NCBI GenBank assembly: GCA_013177895.1
Contig: JABLXV010000032.1
Location: 23,643 to 87,642 of the forward strand
Reading direction: 5' to 3'
DNA: 64,000 nucleotides
DNA from: Brevinematales bacterium
GTDB taxonomy: Bacteria; Spirochaetota; Brevinematia; Brevinematales; GWF1-51-8
Below the pieces are notes generated by a model. That model did no database searches and had not been told where the DNA came from. It worked only from the letters and a program-made list of their open reading frames with translations. Shown here one piece after another: positions 53,369 through 62,346 of the stretch (position 1 is the first letter of the stretch; every line of letters begins with the position of its first letter). A program made the translations under genes and the position numbers.

Positions 53369-55350
53369 AACTCGCCGAAGTCGCGGTAAATGTCCCACTC
53401 GACCAAACCTTTTTCTATATCATCCCTGACGGGATGGAGATCGAACCCCTCGTCCGCGTCAAGGTGAACTTCAAGGGCAGAAATATCCCGGCGTTCGTTC
53501 TGAGAACCCTCGACAGCGAAACGGTCGCGGAACAGCTCAAGGATATCAGGCTGAAAGAAATCATCAAGGCGATGGATAAAACTCCCGTGCTGACGGATAC
53601 GCTCCTGAAAATCGCCGAATGGATGAGCGGGCAATACCTCGCGCCCCTCGGCGAAACATTGTTCTGTATCTCGCCGCCCGCGCGCCGTCCCTCCCCGCAC
53701 CGTCACCCGTTCGAATACAAGAACAGCTTCTCCACCCTCTCGCCCGCTCAGCAGACGGCCTACGAGACTATTCTCCCGTCCGTGGGCAAGCCGGAAACCT
53801 TCCTCATCTACGGCATTACCGGCTCGGGCAAGACGGAGGTCTACAAGCACCTCGCGCGAGAAGCCCTCGCGGCGGGAAAGTCGGTCATCATCCTGATCCC
53901 GGAAATCTCGCTGACCTCGCAGACCCTGCGGCGGTTCTACGAGAGCTTCGGGAAGGAAGTGGCGATCTATCACAGCCGTCTTTCCGACGGGGAACGGCTG
54001 TCCGAATGGAACCGTATCCTGCGCGGCGAGGCGCGCGTCGTGATCGGGCCGCGTTCGGCTATCTTTTCGCCTGTGAAAGAGTTAGGGCTCATCATCGTCG
54101 ACGAGGAGCACGAGACATCGTACAAATCCGGCACCTCGCCGCGTTACCATGCCCGGCAGGTCGCGCTGTTCCGCTCGAAGCTCGAAAGCGCCGCGGTCGT
54201 CCTCGGCTCCGCCACCCCCCAGCTCGAAACCTACTACCACGCGCTTCACGGCGACATCCGGCTGATCGGGCTCAATTCGCGCTACGGGAAGGCGGAAGTC
54301 CCGGCAGTGCAGATCCTCGATATGAAGCAGGAGCCGATGGGCAACTCGCTCATCTCGTCGGTACTTATGACGAAAATTCTCGAGACGTTCGACAAGGGGC
54401 GGCAGGCGCTGATTTTCCTGAACCGCCGGGGCTTCTCGCCGTCGCTCCTCTGCGAGGACTGCGGCTTCCATTACGAATGCCCGTCATGCGACGTCAGCCT
54501 GACGTTCCATAAGCGCGAACATAAACTGGTCTGCCATCATTGCGGGTATACGTCGACCCCGGCGGATAAATGCCCGTCGTGCGGCGGGATACGGATGAAG
54601 TCCATCGGCATCGGCACCGAGAAGATCGAGGACGCGTTCAAGGCGATGTTTCCCGGGCGCGAGGTGGTACGGATGGACCTCGATACGACGCGCACGAAGC
54701 ACGGTATCGACGAGATACTCGACAAGATACGCGACCGCCACGCCGACCTGATTGTCGGGACGCAGATGGTGGCGAAGGGGCACGACCTGCCGGGGATTCA
54801 CCTGGTCGGCGCGCTCCTCCCGGACATCACGCTCAGTCTGCCGGATTTCCGCGCCCCTGAGCGGAACTTCGTCCTTCTCACGCAGGTTGTCGGACGCGCC
54901 GGACGGCGGGATATTCCCGGAGAGGCGGTTATCCAGACCTATATGCCCGATCATTATTCCATCGTATCCGCGGCGAAGCAGGATTATAAAGAATTCTACG
55001 AGAACGAGATAAAGAAGCGCGAACTATTCGGTTATCCGCCGTTCACACGCCTCGCGCGGCTGGTGATACGCGGGAAGGATAAGGAGAAACTCGAGAAGTT
55101 TATCGCCGAACTGACGGAGTATATCGAGCGTCTGCGGAAGGAAACCCCGCCGGGATTGCGAATCCTCGGCCCGGTCTCGTGTCCCCTTGAAAAGTTGAAT
55201 AATCAGTACAGGTATCATATAATTATTAAATCGGGAAAGTTCCAGCAGATAAAGAGTATCGCGCAGAAGGTCCGTCTGTTCTTTCAGGGCTGCAAAGCTG
55301 CTTCAACCTTATTTCTGGAAATCGATATCGATCCGGTGAGTATGCTCTGA
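53365..55350 (+). CDS. priA: Primosomal protein N' (replication restart helicase)
   Basis: 661 aa, SF2 helicase that reloads the replisome at collapsed forks. It has the N-terminal 3'-DNA-binding domain (VAVNVPLDQTFFYIIPDGME), Walker A GITGSGKTEVY (about 151), DEEHETSYKSGTSPRYHARQVA, GSATPQLETYYHA, and two zinc-binding cysteine groups (CEDCGFHYECPSCDVSL and CHHCGYTS...CPSCGG), then GTEKIEDAFKAMFP and QVVGRAGRRDIPGEAVIQT. Full length. It continues the operon from the glycosylase and is followed by mrdA after 10 bp. Confidence 0.95.
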   Translation: MKLAEVAVNVPLDQTFFYIIPDGMEIEPLVRVKVNFKGRNIPAFVLRTLDSETVAEQLKDIRLKEIIKAMDKTPVLTDTLLKIAEWMSGQYLAPLGETLFCISPPARRPSPHRHPFEYKNSFSTLSPAQQTAYETILPSVGKPETFLIYGITGSGKTEVYKHLAREALAAGKSVIILIPEISLTSQTLRRFYESFGKEVAIYHSRLSDGERLSEWNRILRGEARVVIGPRSAIFSPVKELGLIIVDEEHETSYKSGTSPRYHARQVALFRSKLESAAVVLGSATPQLETYYHALHGDIRLIGLNSRYGKAEVPAVQILDMKQEPMGNSLISSVLMTKILETFDKGRQALIFLNRRGFSPSLLCEDCGFHYECPSCDVSLTFHKREHKLVCHHCGYTSTPADKCPSCGGIRMKSIGIGTEKIEDAFKAMFPGREVVRMDLDTTRTKHGIDEILDKIRDRHADLIVGTQMVAKGHDLPGIHLVGALLPDITLSLPDFRAPERNFVLLTQVVGRAGRRDIPGEAVIQTYMPDHYSIVSAAKQDYKEFYENEIKKRELFGYPPFTRLARLVIRGKDKEKLEKFIAELTEYIERLRKETPPGLRILGPVSCPLEKLNNQYRYHIIIKSGKFQQIKSIAQKVRLFFQGCKAASTLFLEIDIDPVSML

Positions 55351-55360
55351 TGGAGACTCC

Positions 55361-57181
55361 ATGCAGGAATTGTCGTCAAAAGTTAAATCTCGTTTAAATA
55401 TATTAACCGGTATCATCTACGGCCTGGTCGGGATAATACTCATCCGTTTATTCTATCTCCAGATCATTCGCGGCGAGGAATACCTCAAGCAATCCCTGAG
55501 CAATAAGACCCAGATTATTAAAATTCCCGCTTACCGGAGCGTCATTTACGACCGAACCAAGGAAAATAAACTCGCGTACAACCGTAAATCGCTCTGTATC
55601 GTCGTGATTCCCGCCAACTTACCGGAAGACCCGTTCGAGCAGGAAACCGTCCTGTCCAACGCGGCTATCCTGCTGAATATGAAAATCGACGAAATCAAAC
55701 TGAAAATCACCGAACAGGCGTTCGATAAATATACGACGGTCGTACTGAAGTACGATATCGACCCGGAGATTCTGGTCAGGTTCGCCGAGCATATCGAGAA
55801 GTATCCCGGCCTGCTATGGGAAAACCGTCCCCGGCGCGTCTATCCGTTGATGGAAAAATCGTCGCAACTGATCGGCTATACCGGGATTATCAGCAAACAG
55901 GAACTCGCGCTCCTCAAGGGCAAACCGGAGTATCATTACGGAAGCGTGCTCGGCAAGATGGGAATCGAATCGCAGTACGACTTCGATATCCGCGGGAAAG
56001 AAGGGATACTCGAACGAGTGGTGGACGCGAAGGGTAACGTAATCGAGCAGACGGTACAGAAAGAACCGGTCGCGGGAAATCCGCTCGTACTGTCCATCCA
56101 TAAAGACCTGCAGGAATTAGGATACCAGCTTCTCGCGGGGCGCCCCGGCGCGATCGTCGCGTCCATACCGTCAACCGGGGAAATTCTCGCCCTCGTCAGT
56201 TCGCCCGGTTTCGACCCGAACCTGTTTACGGAACGTTTCTCCGAGAACGAATTTTTTATCCTGAAAAATAACCCCGATAAGCCGTTCCTGAACCGGGCTA
56301 TCAACGGAACCTACCCGCCCAGTTCGATCTTCAAGCTGATTACCGCATCCGCGGCGTTGGCGGCGGGGGTTCCGATCGCGAAGACGGTCAAGTGTACCGG
56401 GCAGGTGAGGATCGGCAACCGTTATTTTAAATGCTGGAATATTCACGGTACGATGAATATGATATCCGGTATCGCGAACTCCTGCGATTCCTACTTCTAT
56501 AACATCGGCCTGCAAATCGGCCGCGACTTAATACTGGATTTCGCGCGTTCTTATGGATTCAACCAGAAAACGAAAATAGACCTGCCCGGTGAAAACTACG
56601 GGCTTATCCCGGAAATGGACTGGTTTGTCAAGCGCTATAAACGCCCGTGGTCGCAGGGCGACACCGCCAATATCTCCATCGGGCAGGGCGACTTGCTCGC
56701 CACCCCTATCGAGATCAACGTGCTCACTATGGCGATAGTCAATAAGGGCCTGGTTTACCAGCCGTACCTGCTGAAGGAAATCCTCTCCTATGATAAAAAA
56801 GAGGTGATCTGGACAAAACAGCCGGTGATCCTGCGGAAGGTCAACCTCAATCCAAAGTATTTCGATATTCTACAGAAGGCGATGCGGGAGGTCTGCCAGA
56901 ACGGTACGGCGGCATGGGTACAGAACAGCGTAGCGCCGAATATCCCGATCGCCGGGAAAACCGGGACGGGCCAGGCCGGCGGTACGAAAGAAGACCACGC
57001 GCTGTTCACCTGCTTCGCGCCCTACGGCCATACGAACCTTGACGAAATGATATGCGTCACTGTGGTGGTCGAGCACGGCGGAGGAGGTTCCGCGGCGGCG
57101 GCGCCTATCGCGGCACAGATGGTCGATTATTACTATAAAAATATTATGAAGATCGATTTGACAAAAAAGGAAACACCCTAA
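55361..57181 (+). CDS. mrdA: Penicillin-binding protein 2 (elongasome transpeptidase)
   Basis: 606-aa bitopic class B PBP. One membrane helix (about 17-37), dimerisation/pedestal domain (to about 230) and transpeptidase domain with SSIFK (active-site Ser, about 323-327), SCDSYFYN as the SxN-type motif, and KTGTGQAGG (about 532-540). It crosslinks lateral wall peptidoglycan with RodA. The Ser-x-x-Lys and Lys-Thr-Gly boxes are intact. It overlaps rodA by 1 bp (TAATG). Confidence 0.94.
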   Translation: MQELSSKVKSRLNILTGIIYGLVGIILIRLFYLQIIRGEEYLKQSLSNKTQIIKIPAYRSVIYDRTKENKLAYNRKSLCIVVIPANLPEDPFEQETVLSNAAILLNMKIDEIKLKITEQAFDKYTTVVLKYDIDPEILVRFAEHIEKYPGLLWENRPRRVYPLMEKSSQLIGYTGIISKQELALLKGKPEYHYGSVLGKMGIESQYDFDIRGKEGILERVVDAKGNVIEQTVQKEPVAGNPLVLSIHKDLQELGYQLLAGRPGAIVASIPSTGEILALVSSPGFDPNLFTERFSENEFFILKNNPDKPFLNRAINGTYPPSSIFKLITASAALAAGVPIAKTVKCTGQVRIGNRYFKCWNIHGTMNMISGIANSCDSYFYNIGLQIGRDLILDFARSYGFNQKTKIDLPGENYGLIPEMDWFVKRYKRPWSQGDTANISIGQGDLLATPIEINVLTMAIVNKGLVYQPYLLKEILSYDKKEVIWTKQPVILRKVNLNPKYFDILQKAMREVCQNGTAAWVQNSVAPNIPIAGKTGTGQAGGTKEDHALFTCFAPYGHTNLDEMICVTVVVEHGGGGSAAAAPIAAQMVDYYYKNIMKIDLTKKETP

Positions 57182-58500
57182 TGCTGAAAGAGAATCTAAA
57201 AAATATCAACTACGGCTTTATTATAATACCGTTATTGCTCTCCGTGATCGGTCTGATATTTATATACAGTTCCGGTATTTACCCCGATGGGAGCAACTCG
57301 GGGCAATATCTGAAACAATTAATCTGGATGTTCATCGGGCTGGGATTAAGCGTCGGCATCATGACTCTCGACTATTACCAATTGGTCGAGAACGCGGAAA
57401 TTTTCTACCTGATCGGTATACTGGTTCTCGCGGCGACACTCATTATCGGTAAATCGATTCGCGGTGCGAAGAGCTGGTTCGGCGTTGCGGGTCTGGGTAT
57501 TCAGCCGTCGGAAATCATGAAATTATTCTACATCCTCCTTTTAGCGAAATTTTTCTCGAACGCATCACCCACGGAGAACCGTCTCCGTACTTTTATCATC
57601 AGTCTGGTTATGCTGGGAATTCCTCTCGGACTGATTCTTCTCCAACCCGACTTGGGGACGTCGCTGGTATTTATCGGAATCTATATCATCATGAGTTTCA
57701 TCGGGATGCCGGACGACCGTTATGTGAAGTACATCGTGTTTACCGGACTGGTGACCGCGGTGCTGGTGCTCGGGAACGCCTATTATAAATTTTACTTCCT
57801 CGAAATGTACCAGTCGCATATCGAAATATTCGATGTTTTATTTAATTTTAATACGATGCTGATTATCGCGATAGCCATGTTCCTTTATACGCTGGTGGCA
57901 GTAATCCTTGAATTTTTTAATCCCGTGGAGATTATCCGAAAGATTCTGCCGTTTACGATCATCGCGGGGATAGGGTTCGGGGTGGCCGCGGTCTCAAATG
58001 TAGTTCTCAAACCGTATCAATGGAAACGTCTGCTCGTATTCCTCAACCCCGAGTTCGACCGTTGGGGCGCGGGCTATAATATCATCCAGTCAAAAATCGC
58101 CATCGGATCGGGGGGCTTTGCCGGGAAGGGAATCTTCCGGGGTACGCAAAATCTACTGGGATTCCTCCCTGAAAAAAGCACCGATTTTATCTTTTCAATT
58201 ATCAGCGAAGAAGCGGGATTCCTCGGAGGGGCATTCGTCATAGCCCTGTTCTGTATCTATTTCTTCATGATTATTCGGACTATCGCAAACGCGCATGACA
58301 AGGAAGGGATGCTGATATCCGCGGGAATTCTCGGGATGTTCTTTATCCATTTTATCATTAATATCGGTATGACACTGGGAACCGCCCCGGTAACGGGCTT
58401 ACCACTTCCGTTTGTCAGCTACGGTGGTTCGTCCTATCTGACGTTTATTCTCGCGGGCGCGTTATTATCGAATATTCACTCCCGCCGTTTCGTTCATTAA
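57181..58500 (+). CDS. rodA: Rod-shape glycosyltransferase RodA
   Basis: 439-aa SEDS protein with about ten or more membrane helices. Conserved segments: GAKSWFGVAGLGIQPSEIMK (about 93-112), LLQPDLGTSLVF, IIQSKIAIGSGGFAGKGIFRGTQ, FLPEKSTDFIFSIISEEAGFLG and PVTGLPLPFVSYGGSSYL. It is longer than E. coli RodA (370 aa); the extra is mainly between residues 205 and 275, where additional helices are predicted. It is the last gene of the rdgB operon. Confidence 0.94.
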   Translation: MLKENLKNINYGFIIIPLLLSVIGLIFIYSSGIYPDGSNSGQYLKQLIWMFIGLGLSVGIMTLDYYQLVENAEIFYLIGILVLAATLIIGKSIRGAKSWFGVAGLGIQPSEIMKLFYILLLAKFFSNASPTENRLRTFIISLVMLGIPLGLILLQPDLGTSLVFIGIYIIMSFIGMPDDRYVKYIVFTGLVTAVLVLGNAYYKFYFLEMYQSHIEIFDVLFNFNTMLIIAIAMFLYTLVAVILEFFNPVEIIRKILPFTIIAGIGFGVAAVSNVVLKPYQWKRLLVFLNPEFDRWGAGYNIIQSKIAIGSGGFAGKGIFRGTQNLLGFLPEKSTDFIFSIISEEAGFLGGAFVIALFCIYFFMIIRTIANAHDKEGMLISAGILGMFFIHFIINIGMTLGTAPVTGLPLPFVSYGGSSYLTFILAGALLSNIHSRRFVH

Positions 58501-58515
58501 TATTCATAATTCTGC

Positions 58516-58544
58516 TTGTCTAATTCGTGATTCCCGCTTATACT
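58516..58544 (+). promoter_or_regulatory. Promoter of the small exported protein gene
   Basis: TTGTCT and TATACT with a 17-bp spacer, 17 bp before the ATG. GGAGG at 58551-58555 is the ribosome site. Confidence 0.55.
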
Positions 58545-58561
58545 AGAGCCGGAGGTGAATC

Positions 58562-59008
58562 ATGAAAACTATTAAAATCGTTTTCTTCGGTTTAATAATA
58601 TCACTATCGGGATGGTCGCAGATGAATAATCAGAATATCGGCAAGTACAAACTGAAATGCGGATACCTGACGCGTTGGGGTATGGATTATATAACGATCG
58701 ATGCTATGGATGAGAAGACTGTTACCGGAAAAATCGGCATCGACTGGTCAATAGGCCCGGAAGCGCGCCTGCCGTTAGAATGGGAAATATTTTATTCATT
58801 AAAGTACACCGGGAAAATCATCCAGAACGGTAATGCGTTCCAGTTCGAGGTAAATATCGCAAACCGTATGAAGTACCAATTTACTTTCTATTTCTTATGG
58901 GTTGATCGGCCTGTGCTCACGGGATTCCTGAAACTCAAACCGGTCAAGAAAGAATACGGCCCATCGATGGTAACAGGCGCGTTCGCGGAAAAAATTACCG
59001 GGGAGTAA
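58562..59008 (+). CDS. Small exported protein, unknown function
   Basis: 148 aa with a signal peptide (MKTIKIVFFGLIISLSGWSQ). The mature part is beta-rich and aromatic (WGMDYITIDAMDEKTVTGKI; FEVNIANRMKYQFTFYFLWV). No family recognised. It has its own promoter and GGAGG ribosome site, and the next gene also has its own promoter, so it appears to be a single-gene unit. Confidence 0.68.
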   Translation: MKTIKIVFFGLIISLSGWSQMNNQNIGKYKLKCGYLTRWGMDYITIDAMDEKTVTGKIGIDWSIGPEARLPLEWEIFYSLKYTGKIIQNGNAFQFEVNIANRMKYQFTFYFLWVDRPVLTGFLKLKPVKKEYGPSMVTGAFAEKITGE

Positions 59009-59050
59009 ACCGGCTGCTAAAAAAGAATGATAGTTATTTTTTCAAAAATA

Positions 59051-59079
59051 TTGAAAGGGTATTGTTTTTAAGTTATAAT
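59051..59079 (+). promoter_or_regulatory. Promoter of the ankyrin protein gene
   Basis: TTGAAA and a perfect TATAAT with a 17-bp spacer, about 32 bp before the ATG. Confidence 0.65.
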
Positions 59080-59110
59080 TTTATTGTTCAGGTATATTGA
59101 GGAGGGTGGA

Positions 59111-59488
59111 ATGGGTGCACTTACGGACGCGGCCGCGAAGGGGAATCCCGACGAGGTCCGGCGGCTTATCGGCGCTGGCAGCCCGGTAAATGAAATTACG
59201 GATTTCGGACTAACCCCGCTGCACTTCGCGTGCGCATCGGGTTATATTGAAATCATCAAGGACTTGATTCAGGCGGGGGGGGATGTCAATGCGCGCGCGG
59301 GAAACGACGCAACTCCGCTGCACGCGGTGGTATTGAAGGGCAGTCTCGAAGGGGTGAAACTACTGGTAGACGGCGGGGCGGATTTGAACGCGAAGGACGA
59401 CCTTGGGAATACTCCGTTTCAATTAGCGGTGCTCAAGGGAAATGAGGATATTGTCGCTTATTTTCGTTCTATCGGCGTTACCGGCTAG
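59111..59488 (+). CDS. Ankyrin-repeat protein
   Basis: 125 aa made of about four ankyrin repeats (for example FGLTPLHFACASGYIEIIK; ATPLHAVVLKGSLEGVKLLV; GNTPFQLAVLKGNEDIVAYF). No signal peptide, so a cytoplasmic protein-binding module. The ATG at 59111 follows GGAGG; a longer frame from 59084 lacks a ribosome site. Partner unknown. Confidence 0.88.
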   Translation: MGALTDAAAKGNPDEVRRLIGAGSPVNEITDFGLTPLHFACASGYIEIIKDLIQAGGDVNARAGNDATPLHAVVLKGSLEGVKLLVDGGADLNAKDDLGNTPFQLAVLKGNEDIVAYFRSIGVTG

Positions 59489-59536
59489 GGTGGAATTCCT
59501 TTCAGTCAGACGGTCACAATTAAAAGGAGGAAATAC

Positions 59537-59863
59537 ATGGCGGCAAAATTCGAGGTTTTTAAAAACAAACAGGGTCAGTACCAATTCCATCTGAAAGCGC
59601 CTAACGGGGAGATTATCGCGGCAAGCGAATCCTATACCGGAAAAGACGGCTGTATGAACGGGATCGAATCGGTCAAGAAAAACGCCCCCGACGGTAAATT
59701 TGAGGTTTACCAGGATAAGAAAGGCGAGCACCGTTTCAACCTGAAAGCGGGTAACGGCGAGATTATCGCGGTCAGCGAGGGTTATACCAGCAAAGACGGC
59801 TGCATGAACGGAATCGAATCGCTCAAGAAAAACGCCCCGACCGCAGCCATCGTAGAATTGTAA
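59537..59863 (+). CDS. YegP-like DUF1508 protein (two repeats)
   Basis: 108 aa made of two copies of the DUF1508 unit: FEVFKNKQGQYQFHLKAPNG / SYTGKDGCMNGIESVKKNAP and FEVYQDKKGEHRFNLKAGNG / GYTSKDGCMNGIESLKKNAP. YegP-type proteins are small and of unknown function. AGGAGG precedes the ATG. It ends just before the palindromic element at 59868. Confidence 0.93.
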   Translation: MAAKFEVFKNKQGQYQFHLKAPNGEIIAASESYTGKDGCMNGIESVKKNAPDGKFEVYQDKKGEHRFNLKAGNGEIIAVSEGYTSKDGCMNGIESLKKNAPTAAIVEL

Positions 59864-59867
59864 TAAT

Positions 59868-60031
59868 AAAGGGGCTGTCTCAAAAGGGTGTTTTTCCTGT
59901 CACTGCGAGTACCCGAAGGGTGTGAAGCAGTCTTTCTAACTCATTATAAGCGTTAAAAATAGATTGCTTCGGCTTACGCCTCGCAATGACATAGAATACT
60001 CATTACAATACCTTTTGGGACAGCCCCTTTT
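59868..60031. repeat. 164-bp palindromic intergenic element, bidirectional terminator
   Basis: Outer arms AAAGGGGCTGTCTC and a matching right arm ending GACAGCCCCTTTTTTT enclose an inner inverted pair: CACTGCGAG...GAAGCAGTCT and AGATTGCTTC...CCTCGCAATGAC. It lies between convergent genes and its T-run can end transcription. The inner part resembles a dispersed bacterial intergenic repeat. Confidence 0.8.
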
Positions 60032-60035
60032 TTTA

Positions 60036-60443
60036 TCAGAAAATATTCTCCGGCGCTTTTAATGTGAAATAGTGCAGAATCCGGTTATAGACCGGTATTT
60101 CCTTCTCGGGAAGTGTCTGTATCACTTTTTCGTTGCCCGTGTCGATTGCGGCTTTATCGCGGGAGAACAGAAGCGCCGAGGAATCCTGTCCGTAACGTAC
60201 TTCATCCCCGCCCTTCCGCTGGATTAACGATACCGCGGTTAACGAGGACTTGATATCGTAGAGGAAATTGACCTCGCCGGAGTCGTCGTTTTTAATAAAA
60301 GTAAAATACGCCTGTACGACAGGGTTTTCGTCAGTACCTACCCGGTCGTATTTCTTCAGCTTCCACCCGAATGCGGATAAGTCTTCCCCGAACACGTCTT
60401 CTAAACGTTCGCCGAATGCCTGAATGTTTTCTTTGATACTCAC
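60036..60443 (-). CDS. Small cytoplasmic protein, unknown function
   Basis: 135 aa, no signal peptide. Segments such as GEDLSAFGWKLKKYDRVGTDENP and QAYFTFIKNDDSGEVNFLYDI suggest an alpha-beta fold. I do not recognise a family. Ribosome site is AATGGGAG about 15 bp before the ATG on the minus strand, so spacing is not ideal. It converges on the YegP gene through the palindromic element. Confidence 0.6.
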   Translation of the reverse strand: MSIKENIQAFGERLEDVFGEDLSAFGWKLKKYDRVGTDENPVVQAYFTFIKNDDSGEVNFLYDIKSSLTAVSLIQRKGGDEVRYGQDSSALLFSRDKAAIDTGNEKVIQTLPEKEIPVYNRILHYFTLKAPENIF

Positions 60444-60579
60444 TTTTTTCTCCCATTTGTAAAAGATATTTTAAAGGATTTCCGGGCATTTGCCAAATTA
60501 TTGCGCTATCGCCGTTGGGAAACCCGCGTTCAATTCCGTAGGAATATATACCGATAATGATTCATTATGGCGGAGTCAA

Positions 60580-61596
60580 ATGAATAATAAAAAAATAGCC
60601 GGGATCCTCATTTTCATTACCGCGCTTCTGGTCTTCGGTACATCGGCATATATCCTGATCGAAAAATGGTCGATACCGGACGCCCTGTATATGACGGTAA
60701 ACGTATTGACGACTATCGGGATAAGGGAGCCTCATCCCCTTTCGCTCGGGGGAATATTTTTCACAATATTCTTCTCGCTGCTGAGTTTCTTCGCCCTTGC
60801 GGCTGTAATCAGTATCCTAAGTTCCGTTATCGTAGAGAACCTTATCTACGGCGACAGGAGGAGAAAAAGAATGCTTAAAAAAATTATGCGGATGAAGAAC
60901 CATATCATCGTCTGCGGCGCCGGAAAAATCGGGAAATATGTCATCAATACCCTGCTCGAACTGAAAAAAACGTTCGTGGTCATCGATTCCGACGAGAAGC
61001 TGATAAAAACCCTGAACGACGAGAATCCCAAGGTGCGGGAGATTCTTTCTATTGTGGGGGACGCCACCAACGAGGAAATCCTCGCGCAATCGGCGGTAGA
61101 AAACGCGTACGGACTGATCGCCTGTATGCCGGAGGACTCGCAGAACCTCTTCATCGCGTTAACCGCCCGCAAACTCAACCCGGATATCCATCTATCGTGC
61201 TATATCGCCGATGAAATGAATTTCTCGAAATTCAAACTGGTCGGCGTCGAGGAGCTTATCCCCGGGGATTATGTTATCGGGAGGCGTCTCGCGGTATCCC
61301 TGCTCAATAAGAATATCGCGGTATTCCTCGAGCAGACGAATGTTATCGGGGAGAACGAGTCGTTTTTCGTGGGGGATATTGTGATCGATAAGCGTTCCAA
61401 GTATATCAATAAAACGATCAAAGACGCGGCGATTTACAAAAATACGGGGCTTCTGATTTTCGCGATCCGGCAATGGAACGCGGAGCATTTTACGTTCAAC
61501 CCGAATCCCGATGTTCCCCTGCAGGCGGGCGATACACTGATCACCTTCGGATCGCAGAAGGATTTGGAAAGGCTCGGGCATTATATCAACAGTTAA
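60580..61596 (+). CDS. Two-helix channel with TrkA (RCK) domains and non-canonical filter
   Basis: 338 aa: helix 1 (about 8-28), pore loop, helix 2 (about 58-82), RCK/TrkA-N domain (HIIVCGAGKIGKYVINTLLE near 108) and TrkA-C (about 255-338). Overall plan matches K+ channels, but the filter reads TTIGIRE (44-50) where the family has TVGYGD or TVGYGE; an arginine occupies the second glycine position. It may be non-conducting, selective for another ion, or a regulator. The start at 60580 has GGCGGAG upstream; the frame extends to 60490 without one. Confidence 0.85.
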   Translation: MNNKKIAGILIFITALLVFGTSAYILIEKWSIPDALYMTVNVLTTIGIREPHPLSLGGIFFTIFFSLLSFFALAAVISILSSVIVENLIYGDRRRKRMLKKIMRMKNHIIVCGAGKIGKYVINTLLELKKTFVVIDSDEKLIKTLNDENPKVREILSIVGDATNEEILAQSAVENAYGLIACMPEDSQNLFIALTARKLNPDIHLSCYIADEMNFSKFKLVGVEELIPGDYVIGRRLAVSLLNKNIAVFLEQTNVIGENESFFVGDIVIDKRSKYINKTIKDAAIYKNTGLLIFAIRQWNAEHFTFNPNPDVPLQAGDTLITFGSQKDLERLGHYINS

Positions 61597-62185
61597 TCCC
61601 TATCTCCGAGGAGTGCAGGGAGATCAGGAATCCTATTCTCTCGACCATGATCTTGATGGCCTGATTAATAGGATACCGGCGGGTTCCGAACTCAGCGATC
61701 AGGGGCTCGATGGTACGGGTATACTCCTCCATCAGAGGCGGAACGTTCCCGGACTGCGCGGCATGGGTAAGCTCGTTAACATAGCGGTTCTTTATCAGAC
61801 GGCAGGTGATTAACGCGCTGACTCCCTTTTTATTCGACGCGGCAGTGAATCCGAACAACCGGCAGATCATCCCGCGATAGGGATACATGGAACACCCGCC
61901 TTTATCGGGTTCATCGGATTGAAATGCGTATAAAACACAGACGGGACGCTCGGGCTGATCGTTAATTTTCGACAGAACCGCCATCGCGCCGCCCGAATCC
62001 CAAAGCATCAGCGCGAGAGGGAGAAATTCCCCGGGCGACGCCTCAACGTCAGGATTGTTGCAGCAGTGTCCGCAGCCGCTCTGACAATCGATACCGGTTT
62101 CCTTCTTATAAGTAGAGACCGCGTGTTCCAGATCGGAGTAAATTTTTATTACTTCGTAACTGAGATTTATTATTTCTTTTATCAT
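61586..62185 (-). CDS. YkgJ family cysteine-cluster protein
   Basis: 199 aa. Cysteine clusters CQSGCGHCCNNPD (about 34-46) and later CSMYPYRGMICRLFGF are the YkgJ/Fe-S or zinc-binding pattern. Function of the family is not known, though some members lie in flagellar clusters. It overlaps the 3' end of the channel gene by 11 bp (convergent). Confidence 0.87.
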   Translation of the reverse strand: MIKEIINLSYEVIKIYSDLEHAVSTYKKETGIDCQSGCGHCCNNPDVEASPGEFLPLALMLWDSGGAMAVLSKINDQPERPVCVLYAFQSDEPDKGGCSMYPYRGMICRLFGFTAASNKKGVSALITCRLIKNRYVNELTHAAQSGNVPPLMEEYTRTIEPLIAEFGTRRYPINQAIKIMVERIGFLISLHSSEIGINC

Positions 62186-62346
62186 ACATATTCCCTTTAG
62201 TTAAGGGGATAATTATAAATTGTTTTATGATTATGTAAAGAAATATTAAAATATATTTCCAATTTTTATAACGTATCTTCTTTACAAATCCCGATAAAGA
62301 ACGTAAAATTCTATAGAGTTAAAAATTGAATATTAATAAGGATTTT

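Noticed and set aside
62289..62300. Sigma-28 -10-like CCCGATAA before the phosphatase gene
   Set aside because: The region 11 bp upstream does not resemble TAAAGTTT, and the start lies about 50 bp further on; support is too weak.
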